In this document: positions 23,025 to 34,468 of the stretch, in pieces
How positions within the stretch are numbered: position 1 is the first letter of the stretch
How the letters are laid out: each line of letters starts with the position of its first letter
Assembly: GCA_021399435.1 (NCBI GenBank)
Contig: JAJTUP010000011.1
Location: 1,510,357 to 1,574,356 of the forward strand
DNA: 64,000 nt
Reading direction: 5' to 3'
From: Diaporthe sp. PMI_573
Taxonomy: Eukaryota > Ascomycota > Sordariomycetes > Diaporthales > Diaporthaceae
Translations under genes and position numbers: made by a program
Notes under the pieces: generated by a model
What the model saw: the letters and a program-made list of their open reading frames with translations, nothing else
Told to the model about the DNA's origin: nothing
Database searches by the model: none

Positions 23025-24522
23025 ATGGAGCACTTTGGTCTTTCATCCCGGGGCGCTGCGAATGTGGAGGCAATCTGGCCACGAATCAGCAAAGCGGTTG
23101 ATGATCGTGAGCAGAAGGAAGAAGTTCCTCGCATCGACATGGGTACGTCAGAGAACTGGCTGATTCGAGAAGAGTTAATTGCACATTACAAGGAGGCTGT
23201 CCAGGCCGGGCTTTCCGACCGAGTAAGTCCTCCATACTCCCTCTCATCTGACCCTAGCATCGATTCGTCGTTCAAGACTGAATACCCCATAGCATATGTC
23301 GTATCCGAACGGGTTCAATGGTGATCAGGACCTCTTGGAGGCGTTGATGAACTTCTTCAACGAATACTTCAAACCGCTCATCCCTGTCAGTAAGGAGCAT
23401 ATTGCAACTGCTCCAGGAGCCGCTTTTGCCCTAGACTCCATTCTATATAACATATGCGACCCGGGGGAAGGATTGCTCGTCATGACCCCGTGCTGGAGTG
23501 AGTCGCGCTGTGGGGCCCTTCTCAGCAGTCCCCGCGTGGCTAACAATGTAATCGTGCACAGATGGTTTTGACTGGTTGGTAAAGGCTCGGTCCAGCGTGC
23601 GACCCGTGTACGTCTCTCTGAATAGTCTTGACGATGTCTTCGCCCCAAGACTACCCCGACTACTGGAAGATGCCTTCCGAGAATCCCCTGTACCTATCAG
23701 AGGGCTACTCTTCACCAATCCACACAATCCTCTTGGTCAGTGCTGTCCAGAGACTGTCATGATGGATATCATCAAGTTCTGCGATAGCCACAAGATACAT
23801 TTCATCTCGGACGAGATATACGCCATGTCTGCGTTCTCCGAACCGGAGGATCCATCACCGACCCCGTTCGTATCGGCCCTTCACCTTGATATCCAAGGCA
23901 TGGGGTGCGATCTATCAAGAGTACATACAATCTGGAGCATCAGCAAAGACCTCGGCTCTAATGGCCTGAGAATGGTCGGTGATCCCCGTTCGAGTCTCGT
24001 CCACGCGTAAAAGAGCTAACCAGAAACCAGGGCTGTTGCGTCACTCAGGACAACAAAAGGCTGGCAACGGGGCTATCCATAGTTTCCAACACACAGATGT
24101 CATCCCTCACAGCCATCGCCACGACGAGCCTTTTGAGCTCACCGGAGCTCCCCCGACTCTTTGCATTGAACTCGGAGCGTCTCGGCCAGGCCTACAGAAC
24201 TGTCACCTCGGTGCTGAAAAGCCATAACATCCGGTATATCCCGGCGAACATGGGTCCCTTCATCCTAGTCAGGCTCCTGCCGGACGCGCAGACCTGGGAA
24301 GAAGAGGCCGAGGTCGTCCAGGAGTGCAGGCTCGGCGGCGTGGTGATCTCTGGCGGCAGGGGTTTTCAAGTCCCGGAAGGCGAAAAAGGCTGGGCGAGAC
24401 TGAACTTCGCGATCCCGCCCGACAAGCTGGATGAAGGAATACGAAGGGTGATCCTGGGTCGGGAAGCGTACCTGAAGCGGGCCGCTGGTTTGAATGGCGA
24501 CGGAGTTGCAACGGTGGAGTAA
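23025..24522 (+). CDS. gliI-like: PLP-dependent C-S lyase, GliI-like (ACC-synthase fold)
   Basis: Four exons, 23025-23222, 23293-23497, 23562-23974 and 24031-24522, give 435 residues. It is a class I/II aminotransferase-fold protein of the aminocyclopropane-carboxylate-synthase type: IDMGTSENWL near the N terminus, YPNGFNGDQDL, the substrate-loop motif FTNPHNPLGQ, DEIYAMSAF, and the PLP-lysine motif SISKDLGSNGLRM at the third exon junction. It ends with GWARLNFAIPPD, containing the carboxylate-binding Arg. In gliotoxin biosynthesis GliI cleaves both C-S bonds of the bis-cysteinyl intermediate, releasing the dithiol. The last donor is GTCGGT, weaker than consensus, yet it keeps the frame. The promoter is shared with the ABC transporter. 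Confidence 0.9.
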
Positions 24523-24820
24523 TATCACAGCTAGATGCGATCATTTTAGACTGTTTAATGTATTTACGGATTCATCTCTTTTCCCCGTAAATGACATGGC
24601 TGAATTTTGAACCACTGATCCGCGATGTCTCATCCGCGGTGACAAGAGCTCTGCCCCGTCATTTTGTGGCGATTGCCCCCACGACCATCTCAGGGACTGT
24701 AAACTTGCAAGGTACAACGCGGTAATTATGGATTAGCTTCAGCCACATTGTGTTTATTTTCTAATTATGTAGCTAATGCTTTGGTCTAATTTAAGATCTT
24801 AATATATGCTGTAATTATTA
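24523..24820. repeat. A+T-rich relic repeat into which the pogo element inserted
   Basis: The stretch around 24733-24800 (for example TCAGCCACATTGTGTTTAT) resembles 48906-48980 (TCGGCCATATTGTGTTTAT) over about 70 bp, with mostly C/T and G/A differences. It appears to be an old, mutated dispersed repeat. The transposon at 24821 is nested at its edge. Confidence 0.4.
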
Positions 24821-26674
24821 AGTTGGGCTCAGCACATTCGGCCCACCCGGGGATTCCGCCCACTCCACACCCGCGACCGCGTCGGGCCCACACCCAAACT
24901 TATCTCGCGTTTTCTTTACGAGGGATTTTCTTCTCCTCTTCAAACTTCGCACAGATGGGTATCAGCCCATAATGAAGAATTACACCGAAGAAGACGTGCA
25001 GGCGGCGCTCGAGGCGATCTCAACGGGCGCCGGCGCACGAGAGGCCTCCTCACATTGGGGCGTTCCAAGGAGCACACTTTACGGTCGCCGTATAGGCGCC
25101 CAAAGCCATTCTGATGCTGCAAATTGGCAGATAAGGTTATCGCCTAACCAAGAAAGTGAATTAACTAAGTTTGCACTTAATCAGGCGACTCTGGGGCTGC
25201 CGTTGACCCATTTCGAAATGAGGTCTTTCGCCGCTCGAATGACCACATCTCAGCTGCAACCGCCACCACTTGGCCGCCACTGGTTAAGGGCTTTCCTCAT
25301 AAGGAATCCAGAGATTCATAGTGTCAGAAGCCGCCAGATGCACTTCAATCGCATCAACCGGGCGAGAACGGAGGTTATCAAGCCATGGTTCAACCTTCTT
25401 CGCCTCCCAGTTGTGGTTAAGATCAAGCCGAAGAACCGCCACAACGCCAATGAAGGGGGCATCACCAAGGGCGCCGGAAGCAACGGTATGGTGATAGGGC
25501 CAAAAGCAAGGAAGGTTGTCTATCGAAAAAGCAACGGAGGAAGAGGGTGGACCTCGTACCTCAAGTGTATCTCTGCCACGGGCAAAGCGTGCCCTCCACT
25601 CATTATCTTCAAGGGAAAACACGTCCAACAACAGTGGTTTAAGACCCTCGAGGGGTACGAAGACTAGGAATTTACTGCAACAGATAACGGCTGGACCACT
25701 AACGATGTCGCCCTTCAGTGGCTTCGGAAGGTCTTTATCCCTTGGACCGCCCCTGAGGACCCTTCTGAGTGGCGTTTATTAGTGCTGGATGGGCACAAAT
25801 CCCACTGTACCTTTGAGTTTATATGGGAATGCTTCTCGAATAAGATTTATGTGGTTTATTTGCCTCCACATACATCACACATACTACAACCTCTCGATGT
25901 GGGTGTCTTCTCGTCGCTAAAGACGGCATATAAGAAAGAAGCCGATAACCTCAACTTCTTCTTTGAGAATACACTAACGGGAAAGCAATTGTTTCTTTTC
26001 TGCTATCGGAAGGCCCAAATGGCCGCTTTGAACGAACGGAATATCTGCAGTGGGTGGCGTGGGACTGGCTTATGGCCAATCAATATGGCGAAGCCGCTGA
26101 TGAACGCTATCCTCGCAGAAAACGCTGCTAAGAAGGCAAGGGAGGAGAAAATTAGTAACGCTACGAGAAAGAGGAGGCTCGAAATAGTTACTCCAGTAGC
26201 CATCAGTATTAAAAAAGTGGTGTTGTCAACGCCAAGGGCATCCCGAGAGCTTCGGGTGCTGCACAGCATTATTGGCCTCGGCAATCACTCAGACACCACA
26301 CAACGACTACTCTTCAGGAAGGCTGAAAAAGGATATGATGAGGTAGATTTGCGATTGAAGATTGCCCTGCGAGAAAACGAGATCCTCAAAGCGAAGTTGG
26401 AAGCTGCAATGCCTACGAAGAGGAAGGTCGAAATGAGCCCTAACTCGAGGTTCGTCAACATTGAGGCGATTCGGAGGGCGCAAATTGCAGTGGGGGCAAT
26501 TGAGGCTGAGTTAGCAGACGAAGAAGGGTCTGAAGATACCCCAGAACCAGAAGAATGCATCGTGGTGGCTTCAGATAGCGAGGGCGACGAGGTTGAAGAC
26601 GAAGGGTAGTTGTGGTGGGTGGGCGATTCGGGTGGGCGGAATCCCCGGGTGGGCCGAATGTGCTGAGCCCAACT
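24821..26674 (+). mobile_element. pogo/Fot1-type DNA transposon with 43-bp perfect TIRs and TA target site
   Basis: Terminal inverted repeats begin AGTTGGGCTCAGCACATTCG at 24821 and are identical over 43 bp to the reverse complement of 26632-26674. The element is flanked by TA on both sides (24819-24820 and 26675-26676), as expected for Tc1/mariner-superfamily insertion. Length is 1854 bp and it encodes one transposase. Perfect TIRs imply recent insertion. It sits inside the ETP cluster, between the C-S lyase and the oxygenase. Confidence 0.9.
24972..26609 (+). pseudogene. pogo-type transposase with one in-frame stop
   Basis: The reading frame runs in one phase from the ATG at 24972 to the stop at 26607-26609, broken only by a TAG at 25665-25667. 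The N terminus has a Psq-type helix-turn-helix (TEEDVQAALEAISTG, then GVPRSTLYGR), followed by a CENP-B-like DNA-binding half. The DDE core keeps the second and third acidic residues (LLVLDGHKSH, SHILQPLDVGVF). The usual first Asp context (N-x-D-E-x-G) reads HNANEGGI, so that Asp is missing. A coiled, acidic C-terminal tail follows. Stop and lost Asp together predict an inactive enzyme, although the element could still be mobilised in trans. Confidence 0.85.
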
Positions 26675-27186
26675 TACTCTTCTCTAATACTTTGAATCTT
26701 TTATTTTGTAGTTTTAAAAGAACATGTATATGGATTATGAACGGAACTACCCTACCATCTAATTATGGATTAGTCTACCTTGTATATTCTTTGGCAGCTC
26801 TGAAAATATGCAAACTCAACGGTTTAGGCACAACAGCATGGGGGCTTTCTGGTCAGAAAGGCCTAGACATCCGAGTCATAGGCATTGGGGCGTACAGACT
26901 CCTCGGCCTGTCGTGAAATCAGAATTAACAATTTGCTGGTGGTATGCCAACCCAACGATGAACAATCCTGGACGTGATCCGAGCCCCGCCAACCCGAACA
27001 TGACGTGCCTCTAATCCGGACACCGACATCGGGTACACATGTTCCGTCAGCGACGACGGCGGAAGCCTCTTCGGGGAACTCGCTTGGCGGACGGCTGACA
27101 TTCGTGTACATATGCAAGTTGCGAACTCCAATTGTGTCTGGAAAAATGAAGTAGAACGATTCCAAATCTTTCCAGTGCTTTTCACC
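26675..27186. other. spacer between transposon and oxygenase
   Basis: Promoter region of the oxygenase gene. CCGGACACCGA at 27016-27026 differs from the GliZ-type palindrome only in its first base and lies 161 bp upstream of the ATG. The first 150 bp is A+T-rich and may be the right half of the repeat interrupted by the transposon. Confidence 0.4.
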
Positions 27187-28280
27187 ATGGCTATTGTCGA
27201 GACTCGCATGTCGTATTTGGAGCCGTGGGTGGGCAAAGACGACGAGCCGTACGTCCGGGGCAAGGTTGAAGAGTCGTATCCGCGCATAAACTTCACCAAT
27301 CAGGAGTTCCCTGTGAGAGTCAATGATGCCAGGCCTACGAAGAATGACTTCAACCTCGACACCCACGGCTTCGCCTTCCACGATGCACCCATCAACGACG
27401 AAGTGGTTGAGGTGATTCGAAGCAAAGAAAAAGATGGGGTCAAGAACAGTTATTATCCCATGGTGGAAGAGCTCGTCAAAAAGCACACAGGAGCCAGCAG
27501 AGTCATCATCTTCGATCACACCTACCGGAAGAAAGACCCGTCCCTAGCTCCAACTGAAAACCCCAACGGCAGAGAACAACCAGCGACCCTGGTGAGCAAC
27601 TCCGTTCCGTGCCTCTTGAAGTTGGGATTCATGGCTAATATTGCCAGGTACACGTTGATCAGTACGTTATAATGAGACAACGCCCTTATTCTCTTTGATC
27701 CTGAACAGCCACAGGTCAGCCACGGGTGCGATTGGGAGGGTCCGCCGTCACGCAGGAGAAGACGCCGAAGCGCTGCTCAAGGGCCGAGCACAAATCATCA
27801 AGTCAGCTCAACCACGCGATCTAGGTGACAGCGGAGAGATATCCACTGACAGATTGAAGCGTTTGGCGCCCAGTCAACGGGACCGTCGAGGACTGGCCTC
27901 TGGCAGTGATGGACTACCGCAGCATCCAGCCGTCCGAGATACACCCCACCAGCATCTTCAAGGAACGGTTCGAGATGCAGGGCCAGACGGTCTCGATTAA
28001 CCATTCCGAGGCGCAGCGGTGGTACTACCTCCGCGGGCAGCAGACCACTGAAGTGACTTTCATCAAAATTTGGGACAGCAAGGACGATCACGATGTTGCC
28101 AAACGTGAGCTCTCAAATCGATTACTCCTTGGACTAGACTCGGCCGCGTTGGAAACCGAAAGACTGACCCTCTATCTACTAGTGTGCCCACATTGTGCCT
28201 TTCCGGACCCTCAGGCACCGGCTGATGCAAAACCGCGCGAGAGCATAGAAGTTCGTTGCTTGGTGTTCTACGAGGACTAG
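27187..28280 (+). CDS. CmcJ/AsaB-like non-heme iron oxygenase family protein
   Basis: Five exons fit: 27187-27591, 27648-27661 (a 14-nt micro-exon), 27715-27801, 27860-28104 and 28183-28280, giving 282 residues. The joined protein shows VHVDQSATGAIGRVR, whose HxD resembles the Fe-binding pair of 2-oxoglutarate-type oxygenases, then NVWRPVNGTVEDWPLAVMDY. Near the C terminus come WYYLRGQQTTEVTFIKIWDS and PRESIEVRCLVFYED. This pattern is typical of the fungal hydroxylase/desaturase family that includes AsaB, CTB9-like and CmcJ-like proteins. Relatives hydroxylate, desaturate or rearrange secondary metabolites. No such gene is in the gliotoxin set, so here it may add a cluster-specific step. The micro-exon makes the model worth checking with RNA data. 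Confidence 0.8.
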
Positions 28281-29122
28281 ATTGATGATCATTTGGTATG
28301 CATTGAGTCAGAAGTATGTGTATCATGTCATTTGACCGCGAATAGCTTGATTTCTGGAATCTCAATGTTTGATTGTAGGCAGGGAAAGAAATTAGCTTCC
28401 TTAAGCACTTGTAGCACTTTTGTCTTCCTGGAGCTCGTATTCCCTCTACAGCGCAGAGAGGTCGATATGTAACTTTTGTCCGATTAGGCTCGTGAACGAA
28501 TTAAAAGCCATGGAGAGGATCCCTGTCTTTCTGGCTGCTTCACTCTACACCACCCGCAGGTCAACATTTCTTATCGAAATATCAGGCGAGCCGCCCAGTG
28601 CCAAAAAGTTTGTACCCGGTTGTTGACGGGTCGGACTCAAGGCGAGAGCCGTATGCCAACATTCAATCAATCGTGGGCCATAGATGCGTCTGTGATCCAA
28701 AAGCCAAACTGCACCAAAAGTGGAGACTGGACTTGAATCCACGCTCCGTGGCGTGGAGACTGGGCCGACGAGAATGCCGTGAGGCTGGTCTTGGCAATGG
28801 TCCCGGTGGCCGAACAGGTCGGACACGCCACGTGAATCTGTCGCATAGGAGGTCTTTGGGGCTTCCGGTCATTGTCCGGTCAGAATTTAATACAAGGAAA
28901 GTCGGGCTCGGGCCCGTTAATTTTGTTTTGTTTGACCTGAGGGGCAGAGGGAGGGGGTAACGTGGCCTCGGATGCCGATTCTCAGACAAGCGTCTGCATT
29001 GGCTGTGTAGTCTATGGGTGCAACTTAACTGCATCTCGTAGTGTCTTGCGTTCGTGGTAGCCAGGGAGCGAATGTCTCATCGGCTTTTCTCGTACATGAA
29101 TAATTTATCTTGACTCTTCAAG
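28281..29122. promoter_or_regulatory. spacer and promoter of the GliK-like gene
   Basis: An 842-bp stretch without a credible gene. It holds the oxygenase 3' end and the promoter of the cyclotransferase gene, with a perfect GliZ-type palindrome near its right end. Confidence 0.45.
28968..28978. promoter_or_regulatory. perfect TCGGN3CCGA palindrome (GliZ-type site)
   Basis: The sequence reads TCGGATGCCGA and lies 145 bp upstream of the ATG of the GliK-like gene, a usual distance for fungal activator sites. Confidence 0.65.
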
Positions 29123-29973
29123 ATGCTGGTCGTCACGACCCTTCCACAGCCCAACGCGCACGTGTGGTACCTCGCGTACGGGTCCAACCTCAGCTCCTCT
29201 AAATTCATCCACGACAGGGGCATAACCCCTCTCTCGACGGCCGTGGTGTCTATCCCGGGATGGAGCCTCTCAATGGACAGCGCGGGCGTGCCCTATTCTG
29301 AGCCGTCGTTTGCAAGCATACTCCCCGCCCATGCGGCCGGGCGGGAGAAGAGCGTGGAGCTTATCGGGACAGCCTATAAACTCACGCCCGAGATGTACAA
29401 GAAGGTCCTTGCTTCAGAAGGGGGAGGGATCGCATATGCTGAGGTTGAGGTCAGGGCGCATGTGTTGCACAAAGTCCTCGCCGATGATACTCGCAGATCT
29501 GAGGCGGGGGAGGGGACGGTGGCCATGAGGTCTTTGATCACAGTCTTGCGGAGGGAAGCGAGACCAAGTGCTCGGTATATGGTACTTGAGCGACCCTCTT
29601 TTGAAATCATCTGATCATTCCGCAGAGTTGGTCCTTCTGACACCTTTCCACTGATTTACAGAACCTTCTGCGGACCGGAGCTGAGGAAGCACACATGCCC
29701 TCGTCGTACCAAAAGTTTCTGGCGTCCATCCCCGTCTATCATCGCCCAACTCGGCTTATCCCGAGCGTAGGTGCTACGATCTTCCTGGCCATCTGGGTGC
29801 CAATTATGTCGATTATGGAGAAGATAACAAAGGCAAGTTTGAAGCGAAGCAGGACAGGAAATGCCCCGCTCTGGGTCATCACTCTGGTAAGATTTGTCGT
29901 CTTCGCAATGTGGTTTTCTCACGACTACTTGCACGCTCCGATTTGGGGCAGGGGAGACGGCATGGAATCATGA
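29123..29973 (+). CDS. gliK-like: gamma-glutamyl cyclotransferase, GliK-like
   Basis: Two exons, 29123-29581 and 29662-29973, give 256 residues. The N-terminal motif VWYLAYGSNLSSSKF is the gamma-glutamyl cyclotransferase signature. The candidate catalytic Glu lies in PYSEPSFASI, and GTAYKLTPEMY follows. The C terminus has a hydrophobic segment (LIPSVGATIFLAIWVPI) and a second one near WVITLVRFVVFAMWF, as expected for GliK relatives with a membrane-associated tail. In the gliotoxin pathway GliK removes the gamma-glutamyl groups from the bis-glutathione adduct before the dipeptidase acts. A perfect GliZ-type site precedes it. Confidence 0.9.
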
Positions 29974-30363
29974 TTTACAATCAATTGAAATTTTCTCTTC
30001 TTTCTCTTAATGGTTCATACGACGAAAGCATGTACTAGCATTCTCATTTGGGCCTGTGTTTCCGAAACTGGTCTGTTCATCAAATTTTACAAACATGACG
30101 CAGCCTGAAATCCTCATGAGGATGGTAAAATATCCCGGACATGTAGTCTAGTGAAGCAAATCATTGGGAGTTGGTCACAGCTCCAATTTTCCATGTCGCT
30201 AATATGACAAATATGGGTAGAATATCTTTACACTAATGGTGGTGTTGAAGAAATCCTCAAGTAACTTACTGGGACTTGTAGTGTTTTCACGCTCATTCCG
30301 TTGCGATCATGCCTGAGATTGTCCGTAAATAAGGCTTTGCGCAGTAGCCGCCCACCACACCCA
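29974..30363. other. convergent spacer
   Basis: A 390-bp A+T-rich 3' region between the GliK-like gene (+) and rhodopsin-domain gene 2 (-). No coding or structural feature is visible. Confidence 0.5.
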
Positions 30364-31852
30364 TCAGACCCTGCTCCAGGCCGGAGTCTCGTTCTCATCA
30401 TCCTCAGGTCGCCTCTGTGTCGTCATTTCGATTGTGACCGTCTTGTTCACTCCAGGTGCAGCCTGCCCCTCACTCGTTGCAATTGGTCGTCCCACGAAAC
30501 TCTCTGAATCTGCAAGCTTCCTGAAAGAAGACGTGTTTTGAGCTCCGCTGTAGGGCTGGCCTTTGGGCTTGTTGGACCGGGACCCTTTGGACCCTTTGGA
30601 CCCGCCGGAGCCACCACCAGAGCCTCTGCTCCTGGTGATGGAGGGCAGCGAGATGGCGCTCCGCACACTGGCCACGACAGACCCCACGGAGTGACCGCGG
30701 AAGATGTGCTGGGCCGTGGGCAGGCAGGCAGCGATGAGGGACAGCCCGGCCTCGATCATGGACCAGTACACGACTGTGGAGACTGACATGTTCGTGTCGA
30801 GCGTCGGGTCATTTGAGCGTTCGATCTGTGTGATGAATATAGCAAGGCGGGCCGCGGCGGCGCCGGTGGCCACGGCACCTAATAGCAGGATACCCGTGAC
30901 GGCGAGCTTGCGCAGCGGCGAAAGATGCATAGACCAGATCTGAATTTTGTCAGCGTCACGACCGCAGGGACGAATTTGGGACGCGGTCTCCTGTCGTTGA
31001 CTTACGCGAGGAATAGGCAGCGCCACAATGAGAACGTCTAGTATCAGGTCGGTGATGAGCAGCGACTCGACGATATGCTGGATCGGATAGCCCCCGTTGC
31101 AGTGCTCAAACATGGCAGCGTACGACGTCCAGTGGGCGGACCAGTGCGTGCCACACGAAAAGGCAACGGCGAAGATGTATGCCAGCGTCCACGCGACGAC
31201 GACTCCCGTGAACACATGGCAAGCGACGTTTATCCAGTCGGACTTCTGCACGATAAAGACGCGGCGGTAGAAGAAGATGATGCTGAGTTTGATAAAGCCG
31301 TACGCCGCTGTCATGAGCAGCTGGGTGCTGAACTGCACCTTTTGCACGAGCTACGCATTCGATTAGCCTGGGTGTGATTCCAAGGCGCAGCATCGTTCAC
31401 GAAGCCTGCTTAGAGAAACGAGCTGGGGATGCCTAATCGGAGAAAAGGCGTCCTTACAGTGGTTTTAGGGTTCGTCCATGTAAACACGGCCTGCGGATCA
31501 GCGCTTGGCGGAGGCGGTGTCGCATATCCAACAGCTTTCCTCTCCACGCCTGCAGAAAGACGCCGTTGTCAACATCATGATCCGCAAATTGATGATTCCA
31601 GCCAGACCGATCAGACTTACCGACGATGAGGGCGATGCCCATCCCAATTACAAGGGCGAGCGCTGGAAGGATAAGGTAATCGTCAATTCCGAACGGCGAT
31701 CTTCTTCTGTCTCTGGCGGAGTGCCGTATCATGCGCGCGTAGAAACGCAGCGCCACAACGAGTATGCACACTGCAGGCAAGGCAGCGCCCGCTGCAAGAA
31801 TGTGACCCGGCGTGGCGTACACAAACCAGTTGGCACCCGAGTACGGCGCCAT
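30364..31852 (-). CDS. fungal rhodopsin-domain integral membrane protein 2
   Basis: Four exons keep the frame: 31852-31621, 31549-31458, 31350-31006 and 30939-30364, giving 414 residues. Start at MAPYSGANWFVYATPG. Helices include AAGAALPAVCILVVALRFYA and ILPALALVIGMGIALIV. The family block FGIDDYLILPAL matches LGADDFLCIAAL of protein 1, and IKLSIIFFYRRVF matches the next block. The C-tail is low-complexity Gly/Ser/Lys (GSGGGSGGSKGSKGS), probably cytosolic. Its function is unknown. It lies between GliK and the regulator, in the middle of the ETP cluster. Confidence 0.85.
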
Positions 31853-34468
31853 GGTCACTGCTGGCGAGATCGAGACGAATTCACGAGAAGGAAAGTTTGA
31901 ACTCGCAGTAAGCAGAGGGGGGCCAGCAAAGAAGGATGGAAACTTTGAGAAGGAAGCGGCGCGAGTCACGGAGCTGAAGGCGGACCTTGCCTAGTAGCAG
32001 TTTTCTGTCTCGGCGTGTCAGCCCCTAGAGACAAAAGTGCTTATCGCTTATGCGGGTTGGAGCAAGGGAGGCAGCACACCTCATGCGGTCCAATGGCTCT
32101 CGTCTGAGGGATTCGATGCAGAAGCGGCCACCAAGTCCAGAGCCAGTAGTTCTAACAGCTCATGCAGGATTGCGCCGGGTGTGGTGTCACAAGATAGCAA
32201 TCTCACATGCTCATTGGGCCCTGATTCTATGTTGGAGGGACACTCTGGATTCAATAAAGTAATATCTTCAAGGTCCATTGATTAATAATTTCTCGATGCG
32301 ATCCGAATTCCAGGCAGGAAAATAACCAGTGAAAGCGGGCCGTGATCGGACTTGCAAAAGTGATACGTTGGGCAAGTTCAAGGCGTCTTTTCGCATTGAG
32401 AACATGAGCGAGGCACTGCCGTACCTCCACGTCTGCCTGGATCGTTGCACACGGGATGTCTCATTTCTCGAGCTTTTTGCACCGACAGAGGCCGTCAGAT
32501 TTTAGATGAATTTGAGCCAAGCTTCAATGGTATCCGTCCGTCTCTGGGCCCGACTCTGAAGACATCGCGGCGCTTGGAGTCTGGCCAGCTGGAAATCTCA
32601 AGTATAAGTCTCACGATTGGAAGTGCACCCGCGGAGCATCTTGGCCAGGCAATTTGGGCCGTGACCGTCAGCATATCCGATAATTACACGCCCAATCAAA
32701 GTGCGTATTTTTGTAGACAGGTTGAACGTGGATTCGCTGAGCGATGCTTAGTCGGCGGCATTTTCTGACCGCCCTACCAATGACGGCTTCTTCATGATCC
32801 GAATGTGTATATATTGTAGTCACTCTGAGTCAACCAACGAGCCAACCATTTTGGAAGTCCACTACGCGTTTCAACTCGTGACCGGTAGTCATAGCGTTGA
32901 CACGCTGAAACTGTCAAGCATACATACATACACACCCTCAGTAACGGACTTTGCGAGGAGTACGCGTCCAATTTAAGGCTGAACAGGGGGACAATTGTCC
33001 AATTTGTGACAGGTGGCAATTTCCAGACTTATGCGGACGGACTGGAAGCAGCCTTGTCAGTGGGGCTTGGCACCGCGAGTAGCACGACGTTCTAGCAGCC
33101 AACAGGGCCAACACAACTTAGGCGCCCAGGTTGGGGGCCGCAGCGAGTCCGTTGGCTGCATGTGTTGGTGCAATACGAAGTTGTGACGATGTGGGTGGGA
33201 CGGATGAGACAGGAGGGTGGTCAGCGCGGCAGCCCGGCTACCGCATGCCGTTATTGGGGTCGAAATTACCCTGCAGTGCCCTGCATATGCCCTCACTTTA
33301 CTGGTATGTAGCAAGACTTTCACTTCGTTGGTACAATACTCGATACTCATGAGTACGTATTATTGCGCGGGGGGTTTCCTACGTAGTTAACACCGGCTGC
33401 GGAGGGCTGCAGAGTCGCATCCGACACACAGTAGACTGATTACTATGCATTAGACTATCTCCTTAACCGTGGTTTTCTCCACGCACGCGGGGCGATCATC
33501 AGCCTTCGCTGCCATTCCATGCTTCAAGACCTAGTACATAGAAGACGGTTTTGAAGTTTGCAATGGCTCAGTGTGTATTTTCTTTCGGCACTTGATCGAC
33601 CCGCTTTCTGTGTAGAAAGGCGAAGCACGCCGGACCGAGCCGACTCAACGGTTCCCAAGCTAATGCAGTTTTGCAGGACCTAGAATTGTGGGGGCTTGGT
33701 GCACAAGACGCCGGTTGGTCTCGACCTCGGCCACCAACCTCCGCAAGGATTCCTTGACCAGTCGCCGATAGATGAGTCCGCTTCGGGATCAACGGTGCCC
33801 GGGAAGAACTGCATGTTGGTCGGGCATGTGGCGTCACTGCAGGTGCGCCGTCCCAATAGACCCGTGGATCACGGCTAATTGCGGGTCACTGGCGACTGGG
33901 ATACGGATCCTGTTTCAGCCCGGAAAGGCGGGTCGGAAGCCGATACCCGAAGTGTGCGTCTCCCGCACTAGTGCCCAGGTATGCCCGGAGTCCGGTTGGG
34001 AATCCATCTGCTCAAGCAACGTCCGCCGGAGCCCGTTCCTAGAAAAGAAGGTCGCGCTGTAGGATCGGAGTTGGTGCGGCGGTGACTGCAGAGCAACCCT
34101 GTTGGCAACGTCCAGCAGCGGCCCCCAACAATCCTTTAATGTTGTCATCGTACCATGTCGAAAGCGCCCGTGACAGCCGTCAGCGCCATCTTCAGTGTCT
34201 CCCCTTACTGGACAAGTTGACGAGATCGCGATAGCCATTTTGCGCTTTTGTCAGGATTTCGGGTGATGGAATGTCTAGGGATGAACAATAATCTTGCAGG
34301 GAAACCCTGTGTACTCTTGCCAGTGATTGCTTGAAAAGACCCAACGCAGCATGCGCCGTACCATAATGTGACATCTTGAGCAACGCAGGGACGAACTGAG
34401 ACTTCTGGGAAACGATCCGGTAAGACAAAGTTGAAAGCACAACCGCTCGCTGTATAGAAAGAAAAGTC
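31853..34468. other. 2.6-kb intergenic stretch
   Basis: I find no recognisable protein, RNA gene or repeat here. Open frames are short and overlap on both strands without domain signal. The right end is the 3' side of the Zn2Cys6 gene; the left end is the promoter of rhodopsin-domain gene 2. Confidence 0.45.

Noticed and set aside
23970..24005. A tRNA T-arm-like string (CCGTTCGAGTC) in the C-S lyase gene
   Set aside because: No pairing stem, acceptor arm or A-box at the right distance; it lies in an intron that splices cleanly.
28725..28760. GGATTCAAGTCC on the minus strand, like a tRNA B-box
   Set aside because: The flanking bases do not form a T-stem and no A-box lies upstream.
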